NCBI GenBank assembly: GCA_963626545.1
Contig: CAVFYJ010000014.1
Coordinates: 1-46,057, forward strand
Length of the DNA stretch: 46,057 nt
Direction of reading: 5' to 3'
DNA from: Anthropogastromicrobium sp963626545
Lineage (GTDB): Bacteria; Bacillota; Clostridia; Lachnospirales; Lachnospiraceae
Part shown: piece by piece, positions 40,906 to 46,057 of the stretch
Layout: each line of letters begins with the position of its first letter
Position numbering within the stretch: position 1 is the first letter of the stretch
Translations under genes and position numbers: made by a program
The notes under the pieces: model-generated
Seen by the model: only the letters and a program-made list of their open reading frames with translations
Database searches by the model: none
Told to the model about the DNA's origin: nothing

Positions 40906-40952
40906 TTCTTTACTCAAATTCATTTTGCGTTATTCGATGATTTCGTTATGAT

Positions 40953-42131
40953 TTATCGTCTGGTATAACGGCGAAGCATCGGAAGAAACTCCTTTAACGC
41001 TACCAATGCCGCATCCAGCTCCTCTGTCGTTGTCTCCTCACAGAAGGAAAAACGAAGCGTTCCCTCAAGCAGGGGCTTATCCAGTCCGATTGCCTGAAGC
41101 GTTGTGGACAATGCTGGATGATTGGAAGAGCATGCACTTCCCGATGAAACGTAAATGCCACGGTCACTCAGCGCATTTAAAAGTACCTCACTTCGCACGC
41201 CAGCAAAGCTTACACTCACGATATGCGGTGCGCGTCTGTCTAAGCATTCCTCACCGTCCACAGTCTCATCCCATCCATTTACAGTAATGCCATCGAGCTG
41301 ATGGATGCCCTCCAAAAAGTAGCGGCGAAGTTCATTTAAATGAGCCTTTTTCTGTTCAAACTGCTGATAGGCGATCTGTGCTGCCAGTCCCATTCCGGCT
41401 GCTCCCGGCACATTCTCAGTTCCGGAACGCATACCGGCCTGCTGACCTCCTCCGAAGATGATCGGATGCAGATTTACCTTGCTGCTGCAATATAAGAAAC
41501 CTGCGCCCTTCGGGCCGTGGAATTTATGGGAACTGACGGATAACAGATCAATTCCCTGCTGTTTCGGGCGGATCATAAGCTTGCCATATGCCTGAATCGC
41601 ATCGACATGGAACACTGCACCCGGAACCATACTATGTACCAGCTTTGCGGCCTCTTCTACCGGCTGGATCGTACCAATCTCGTTGTTGACATACATAATG
41701 GATACCAGAATTGTATCTGGTGTCAACGCTTCCTTTAACTGCTCCAAGGAAATGCATCCCCTATGATCAACTGGAAGAAATGTAATGCGAAAGCCCTGCT
41801 CCTCCAAGAAGGAAGCCGTTGCCTTTACACTCGGATGCTCAATCGACGTTGTGATGATGTGATTTCCCTTTCGCTTTGCAGAAAGTGCCGTTCCAATCAA
41901 CGCCATGTTGTTAGACTCGGTGCCACCAGAGGTAATGATCAGCTCCTTTGAATCGACTTTCAGTGTGGATGCGATGCGCTGTCTGGCTTCCTTGATGTAG
42001 CCTTCTGCCACCACACCCTTCTGATGACGGGAAGATGGATTTCCAAAATCAACGTCCATCAGTTTTTTCATCAGTTCCTGCACCTGCGCATTCACACGTG
42101 TTGTCGCTGAATTATCCAAATATGCTTCCAT
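40953..42131 (-). CDS. Cysteine desulfurase (NifS/IscS-like) paired with ThiI
   Basis: This 392-residue PLP enzyme has the PLP Lys203 in SSHKFHGPKGAGFLY, HVDAIQAYGK, and the persulfide Cys334 in SSGSACSSNHPALS. It takes sulfur from cysteine. Placement before thiI, with a shared operon, suggests that it supplies ThiI, as the dedicated NifZ does in Bacillus, rather than general Fe-S assembly; no iscU or sufU is near. TTGGAGG precedes the ATG, 3 nt after the rsmE stop. Confidence 0.92.
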   Translation of the reverse strand: MEAYLDNSATTRVNAQVQELMKKLMDVDFGNPSSRHQKGVVAEGYIKEARQRIASTLKVDSKELIITSGGTESNNMALIGTALSAKRKGNHIITTSIEHPSVKATASFLEEQGFRITFLPVDHRGCISLEQLKEALTPDTILVSIMYVNNEIGTIQPVEEAAKLVHSMVPGAVFHVDAIQAYGKLMIRPKQQGIDLLSVSSHKFHGPKGAGFLYCSSKVNLHPIIFGGGQQAGMRSGTENVPGAAGMGLAAQIAYQQFEQKKAHLNELRRYFLEGIHQLDGITVNGWDETVDGEECLDRRAPHIVSVSFAGVRSEVLLNALSDRGIYVSSGSACSSNHPALSTTLQAIGLDKPLLEGTLRFSFCEETTTEELDAALVALKEFLPMLRRYTRR

Positions 42132-42134
42132 TTC

Positions 42135-42869
42135 TTATTCCTCCAATACGTATCCGAGCATGGCAAGCACTGCCATTCCGGCTGTTTCCGTTCGTAAAAT
42201 TCGTCTTCCAAGCGTGATTGCCTGTGCACCCTGATTTTCTGCCTGCGCGATCTCTTCATCCTCAAAGCCGCCCTCTGGACCGATGAAAATGGCTGCCTGC
42301 TCGCCCGGCTTTACCGCGCTGAGCGCCGTGCGGGTCGCTTCCATGTTTTTGGCATGCTCAAATGGGACTAAGATATGCTCCATGCTGGCTGCATATGCAA
42401 GTGCCTCCTTGTAAGTCATTAGCGGATGCACCTCGGGAATCAGACCGCGTCCCGCCTGTTTTGCAGCGCTCTCGGAAATCGCCTGCCAGCGCTTTCTTTT
42501 TGCTTCTTCCTTTTTACTGTCCAGCTTAACTACGCAGCGCTTCATCTGCACCGGAACGATCTCATAGACGCCAAGCTCGACGCATTTTTGAATGATCGTC
42601 TCCATCTTATCTGCCTTGGGAAGTCCCTGAAACAGCACAATCTTTGCCGGAAGCTCACTTGTCTTGTCGCTTATCTGCTCAATTGTAGCCGTCACCGACT
42701 CTGTTTCAAGCTGCGCAATGCTGCACAGGTATTCATGGCTGCCATCGTTGACGCAAATCTTCTCGCCAATTTTCATGCGAAGCACGTTTTTAATATGATT
42801 CACATCACTTCCGAGGATCGTAACCTCCTGTGTGGCTACCTGCTCTGGCTGTATAAAAAAATGATACAT
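42135..42869 (-). CDS. rsmE: 16S rRNA (uracil1498-N3)-methyltransferase RsmE
   Basis: This 244-residue SPOUT methyltransferase has an N-terminal PUA-like domain (HIKNVLRMKIGEKICVNDG) and the knotted domain with AIFIGPEGGFEDEEI and TLGRRILRTETA, which bind SAM. It methylates U1498 of 16S rRNA. It starts 4 nt after the prmA stop; the prmA-rsmE pair is conserved in Firmicutes. AAGGA lies inside the end of prmA. Confidence 0.95.
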   Translation of the reverse strand: MYHFFIQPEQVATQEVTILGSDVNHIKNVLRMKIGEKICVNDGSHEYLCSIAQLETESVTATIEQISDKTSELPAKIVLFQGLPKADKMETIIQKCVELGVYEIVPVQMKRCVVKLDSKKEEAKRKRWQAISESAAKQAGRGLIPEVHPLMTYKEALAYAASMEHILVPFEHAKNMEATRTALSAVKPGEQAAIFIGPEGGFEDEEIAQAENQGAQAITLGRRILRTETAGMAVLAMLGYVLEE

Positions 42870-42873
42870 ATGA

Positions 42874-43830
42874 TTACTTCCTTCTTGTTACGATGGAAAC
42901 CCACTCGCCCTGATGCAATACGTCAATCACCTCAAACTCCGGATTCTTTGCGAATGCATCCAGAACCGCCTGCTCCTTCATATCAATGATACCAGAGGTA
43001 ATGAAGATTCCGCCGTGCTTTACATGAACGGCTACTACTGCCTGCAGCGCAATGATGACATCTGCCAGAATATTTGCTACAACAACATCATATGCCTCAT
43101 AACCGACTTCATCCTTGATTGCCTGATCGTCAATCAGATTTCCAATCAGAACCTTGTATTGCTCTGGTGTAATGCCATTTACCTCCGCATTCTCATGTGC
43201 TGCGTCAATCGCATTCTCATCAAGGTCGGTTCCTACTACATGATCTGCACCACTGAGTAACGCACAGATGGATAAAATACCACTTCCGGTTCCAACGTCT
43301 AAAACAGCATCGCCTGGCTTTACATACTTGCGGATACCTGAGATACAAAGCTGTGTGGTCTCATGCTTTCCCGTTCCAAACGCCATACCTGGGTCAATCT
43401 GGATCAGCTTCTTGCCTTCCATGCCCTCCGGGATCTCCTCCCAGGTTGGCTTGATTAACAGATCGTCGACAACGAACGGCTTGAAATACTGCTTCCAGTT
43501 GTTCATCCAGTCCTTGTCCTCGGTCTCGGATGCGGTAATCTCACAGGAACCTGCATTTACATACACACTGACCTCCTCTAATGCCAGTTTTACTGCTGCC
43601 AGTGTCGCCGGTACATCATAGGTATCATCCAGATAAAAGCTAACCTTTGCCTCACCGTCATCTGGTCCTAAGTCTGGAAGCACGTCAATAAACATGCCCT
43701 TTGTATCGTTCTCGGTCAGCTCGACCTTATCCTCAATCTCGATTCCCTCAATGCCAATCTCGCTTAATTTCTCACTGATGAAATCCTCTGCCGCTGTTGT
43801 TGTCTGAATTGTAAATTTTTTCCACTTCAT
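42874..43830 (-). CDS. prmA: Ribosomal protein L11 methyltransferase PrmA
   Basis: This 318-residue SAM methyltransferase trimethylates ribosomal protein L11. The N-terminal half is the L11-binding domain (MKWKKFTIQTTTAAEDFISE...). The C-terminal half has DPGMAFGTGKHETTQLC, the SAM loop VLDVGTGSGILSI and VVANILADVI. The length is normal. GAGGG precedes the ATG. It is the first gene of prmA-rsmE-nifS-thiI. The 150-bp gap upstream is AT-rich and repetitive, and I could not assign a promoter with confidence. Confidence 0.95.
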   Translation of the reverse strand: MKWKKFTIQTTTAAEDFISEKLSEIGIEGIEIEDKVELTENDTKGMFIDVLPDLGPDDGEAKVSFYLDDTYDVPATLAAVKLALEEVSVYVNAGSCEITASETEDKDWMNNWKQYFKPFVVDDLLIKPTWEEIPEGMEGKKLIQIDPGMAFGTGKHETTQLCISGIRKYVKPGDAVLDVGTGSGILSICALLSGADHVVGTDLDENAIDAAHENAEVNGITPEQYKVLIGNLIDDQAIKDEVGYEAYDVVVANILADVIIALQAVVAVHVKHGGIFITSGIIDMKEQAVLDAFAKNPEFEVIDVLHQGEWVSIVTRRK

Positions 43831-43851
43831 AAAACTATCCCTCTTTTATCG

Positions 43852-43904
43852 TTTCTTTTATTAGTTGAATGTTTCTTTTATTGATCGTTATCAATACGTT
43901 CTAT
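43852..43904. repeat. Short quasi-repeats upstream of prmA
   Basis: GTTTCTTTTATT occurs at 43852-43863 and 43871-43882, next to TATTGATCGTTATCAATA, a 7-bp palindrome around CGTT. TTGATC-like words recur, as in the LTA-synthase-like leader. No function is assigned. Confidence 0.45.
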
Positions 43905-43976
43905 TTTCGATCGTATCTATTATTTTGATCATTTCTGTCTGTTTCTATTTCTACTGCTTCTATTTCAATCGAAATA

Positions 43977-43997
43977 CTCTGCATCATTCATGCAGAG
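43977..43997 (-). terminator. Weak terminator-like hairpin at the carboxypeptidase stop
   Basis: CTCTGCAT and ATGCAGAG form a perfect 8-bp stem that overlaps the stop codon at 43984. The following sequence is only moderately T-rich, so termination is uncertain. Confidence 0.45.
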
Positions 43998-45666
43998 ACG
44001 GAGCCTGCGGCAGCGCATGCCCGGACTGCAGCACACCATTTTCATCAAAATAATAGCTTCCGTTTCCGATGGTCATCTTTCCGGTCACCATATCACCTGC
44101 CTGATAAAAATAGTATTGCTTTCCATCAAGTGTCAGCCAACCTGTATGCATCTTTCCATCTGGGTCCAGATAAAACTTTGTATCACCGTCCAGCCAGCCA
44201 GTATACATCTGCCCAGTCGTATAATCAAAGTAATAGCAGCCCTCTGCTAGTTCCTGCCACTGAAGCCCAAGTGCTCCATTTTCATGCACATAATAGGTCG
44301 CTCCGTTCCAGTTCACAAAGCCCTTCTGATCGCCGACTCCTGCTAACACCTTAAGGGAGCAAACCTTTGACTCTCCAGCTGCATTGTACACATACGCCTG
44401 CACCGTATACACACCTGTTTTTCCGGCATGGTCAGAAAGATTCACATGATACGAAATAGTATCTCCTGTCACGTCTGCTGTGCCCTTTGTCAATGTATCC
44501 GTGCTGTCATATTCGATCCAGACTGGAAACTCTGCACGCACTGCATCTGAGCCCACATCCCACGTTACCGTAAATCCAGTATCATCTATCTGCGTCACAC
44601 GCGGATGATACACATTATAGCCACCGGTCAGGCCCCAGTCGTTTCGCTTTGCGTAGGCATTGTCGAGCAAAAGGCTTGTATCCTCATAGCTGACGCCTGA
44701 ATCCGATTTCATTACCACTGCGATCAGATTCACATTTCCGCGCTCCGCTGCCGTCACAAGTGTAGACTGCGCCAGTCGCGTATAACCAGGCTTTCCTGCA
44801 TAGACGCCCTCACACGCAAACTCACCGGAAACCATCTTGTGGCCGCTCGTCATCTCTCTCTCCGCTGCATATTCCGTTGCCGGAATGGTGTAGGTCTTTG
44901 CCGAAAGAATCTCTCTTGCCACCGGATTTTCCAATGCAGCCTTCATGATGAGTGCCATATCATGAGCTGTTGTCAGATGATCATCTGCATCAAGGCCGTG
45001 CGGATTAGAAAAATGCGTATTTGTCGCACCAGCTTCCTTCGCCCGCTCGTTCATTAACTCCACAAAGCTGTCAATGTCACCACTTACCGCCTCCGCCAGA
45101 ATATTGGCACATTCATTGCCAGAACACATCGTAAGACCATACAGCAGATCTCGGATGGTAAACTGCTCGCCCGGCTTTGGCATCGGATGAAGTGTCGAGC
45201 TTAACGGCGCAATTTGATTTAATGCATTTTCTGACACTGTCGTCACAAGATCCAGCGTTTCACAATTTTCCACCGTCACAAGAAGTGTCATGATCTTTGT
45301 AATGCTTGCCGGATGAAACTGTTCATCTGCATTGTTCTGCAATACAATCTCTCCGGTATCCGCATTCATCACGCAGTATCCTTCTGCCGACACACCAATT
45401 CCCAGTGTATTTTGTATCGGATCTGTCTGATTATCAGCTGAGACATTTCCTGCATTTTCTGTATCCACATTCTCTGCTGCATTCGCATTCTCAGCAGCCT
45501 GTACCTCTGTAATGCCCATAACGCCCAGTGTATGCTCTGTGTGACTTTGCCGTACCACATCCGCGCTGCTTCCCAGCACCAAGCCACAAAGAAGACTTGC
45601 TACCATGCTCAAACGAACATTCCTTGCAGCTATGCTGCCTTTTCTTTTCTTTCTAAATAAGCTCAA
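43984..45666 (-). CDS. D-alanyl-D-alanine carboxypeptidase (S11) with cell-wall-binding repeats
   Basis: An exported penicillin-binding protein of about 560 residues. A basic N-terminus and hydrophobic stretch (about 18-35) form the signal peptide, followed by an Asn/Ala/Glu-rich linker. The S11 domain has SITK (Ser121, Lys124), SGN (182-184) and GKPGYT where the usual motif is KTG. A beta-rich domain and about four aromatic cell-wall-binding repeats (TGWL...YYF type, about 460-560) follow. It trims pentapeptides in peptidoglycan and anchors to the wall. The frame is open to a TTG at 45714, but GGAAGG is placed for the TTG at 45666, the preferred non-ATG start. Confidence 0.9.
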   Translation of the reverse strand: MSLFRKKRKGSIAARNVRLSMVASLLCGLVLGSSADVVRQSHTEHTLGVMGITEVQAAENANAAENVDTENAGNVSADNQTDPIQNTLGIGVSAEGYCVMNADTGEIVLQNNADEQFHPASITKIMTLLVTVENCETLDLVTTVSENALNQIAPLSSTLHPMPKPGEQFTIRDLLYGLTMCSGNECANILAEAVSGDIDSFVELMNERAKEAGATNTHFSNPHGLDADDHLTTAHDMALIMKAALENPVAREILSAKTYTIPATEYAAEREMTSGHKMVSGEFACEGVYAGKPGYTRLAQSTLVTAAERGNVNLIAVVMKSDSGVSYEDTSLLLDNAYAKRNDWGLTGGYNVYHPRVTQIDDTGFTVTWDVGSDAVRAEFPVWIEYDSTDTLTKGTADVTGDTISYHVNLSDHAGKTGVYTVQAYVYNAAGESKVCSLKVLAGVGDQKGFVNWNGATYYVHENGALGLQWQELAEGCYYFDYTTGQMYTGWLDGDTKFYLDPDGKMHTGWLTLDGKQYYFYQAGDMVTGKMTIGNGSYYFDENGVLQSGHALPQAPSLHE

Positions 45667-45719
45667 TTTTTGAATCCTTCCATTTATTCCAATAAATAAA
45701 TCATTCGATTCCAATAAAT

Positions 45720-45793
45720 CATTTATCGTAACGATTCAAAACCCCATTCTCAGAAAGCAAATTTGCATGGCTTTGAATCGTTACCATTTATCG
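45720..45793. repeat. 13-bp inverted repeat flanked by 9-bp direct repeats
   Basis: GTAACGATTCAAA (45728-45740) and TTTGAATCGTTAC (45772-45784) are exact complements. CATTTATCG lies directly outside on both sides (45720-45728 and 45785-45793), like a target-site duplication. The right copy includes the stop codon of the RlmI-type gene. A mini-transposon footprint and a terminator are both possible. Confidence 0.55.
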
Positions 45794-46003
45794 AATATCA
45801 CATACCTGGAAAATATAAAACTTCAGATAATAGGACTCCTCTGCTGCCCACAAAATCGGATGATCTGGTGCCTGAGTACGGTACTCAACCTGACGCAGAC
45901 GCTTGTGAACATTTGCGGCTGCCTGTGCAATGGTCTGTGTAAACAGCTCTGGTGTCATAAAGTGAGAGCAGGAGCAGGTACACAGATAGCCACCGTCCTT
46001 CAG
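45788..46003 (-). CDS. C-terminal fragment of an RlmI-type rRNA cytosine methyltransferase
   Basis: The last 71 codons read LKDGGYLCTCSCSHFMTPEL and later APDHPILWAAEESYYLKFY, the ending of the RlmI/YccW family of 23S m5C methyltransferases (Rossmann fold, with the SCSCSHF motif). The match stops at 46003. An in-frame TGA lies at 46004-46006, and the remaining bases to the window end do not look like this family; they contain a hairpin (46011-46031). Either the gene is interrupted here or the sequence at the edge is unreliable. Confidence 0.75.
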   Translation of the reverse strand: MKDGGYLCTCSCSHFMTPELFTQTIAQAAANVHKRLRQVEYRTQAPDHPILWAAEESYYLKFYIFQVCDIR

Positions 46004-46057
46004 TCAATAACTCGGTCATAGAATGGCCGAGCATGCAAAGTTTTCCTTGAATGCCGG

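Noticed and set aside
42426..42989. 187-codon plus-strand frame opposite rsmE and prmA
   Set aside because: It crosses two real genes on the other strand and shows no coding-like motif.

Overview
The window looks like chromosomal DNA from a low-to-mid GC Gram-positive of the class Clostridia, most probably a Lachnospiraceae gut or rumen bacterium. I infer this from the gene set: the IreB-RuvX-DUF1292-RNase J block, a dimeric-type glycyl-tRNA synthetase, NADP-glutamate dehydrogenase, a domain-permuted GH3 glucosidase, a TetM-like GTPase fused to a YacP/NYN nuclease, and a His-less HPr paralogue with a KSIMG site. Strong AGGAGG ribosome binding sites and TTGACA-N17-TATAAT promoters agree. I saw no tRNA or rRNA gene, prophage, insertion sequence or CRISPR array. 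Almost every gene is on the minus strand; only the SDR reductase, the GH3 glucosidase and the HPr-like gene are on plus.

Layout. 1-6 kb: an SDR reductase (EF-P aminopentanone reductase type) converges on a heterodimeric ABC exporter; next comes a CNNM/CorC membrane protein behind a short leader ORF. 6-9 kb: the GH3 glucosidase, fired from a promoter that overlaps the divergent CNNM promoter. 9-12.4 kb: trpS and an LTA-synthase-like sulfatase. 12.5-18 kb: MATE exporter, HflX, and the GTPase-NYN fusion. 18-25 kb: endonuclease IV, an aldose epimerase-like protein, the capA-rlmD-HAD operon and gdhA. 25-28 kb: glyS and a lipoprotein. 28-37.4 kb: a nine-gene operon read leftward from one promoter (ireB, ruvX, DUF1292, rnj, trmR, U32/trhP, M16C peptidase, era, recO). 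37.5-39.5 kb: a frameshifted mtaB and the Crh-like HPr gene, flanked by palindromic repeats. 39.6-43.8 kb: prmA-rsmE-nifS-thiI. 43.9-46 kb: a D,D-carboxypeptidase with cell-wall-binding repeats, and the tail of an RlmI-type methyltransferase that is interrupted at the window edge.

The dominant theme is translation and RNA quality: two aminoacyl-tRNA synthetases, rRNA methylases (RlmD, RsmE, RlmI-type), PrmA, tRNA modification (MtaB, ThiI with its cysteine desulfurase, TrmR with TrhP), the ribosome GTPases HflX and Era, RNase J, and the GTPase-NYN fusion. The most interesting unit is MATE-HflX-(TetM-like GTPase + Rae1/YacP-like nuclease) at 12.5-17.9 kb. Its parts suggest a ribosome-rescue or antibiotic-response module in which one polypeptide could both bind the A-site and cut the mRNA there. 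Other non-coding signals worth following are a structured 5' leader in front of capA, two dispersed palindromic or terminal-inverted-repeat element families, overlapping divergent promoters, and 13-bp tandem repeats ahead of the LTA-synthase-like gene.

All function calls come from reading motifs by eye. No database search, folding program or alignment was run.
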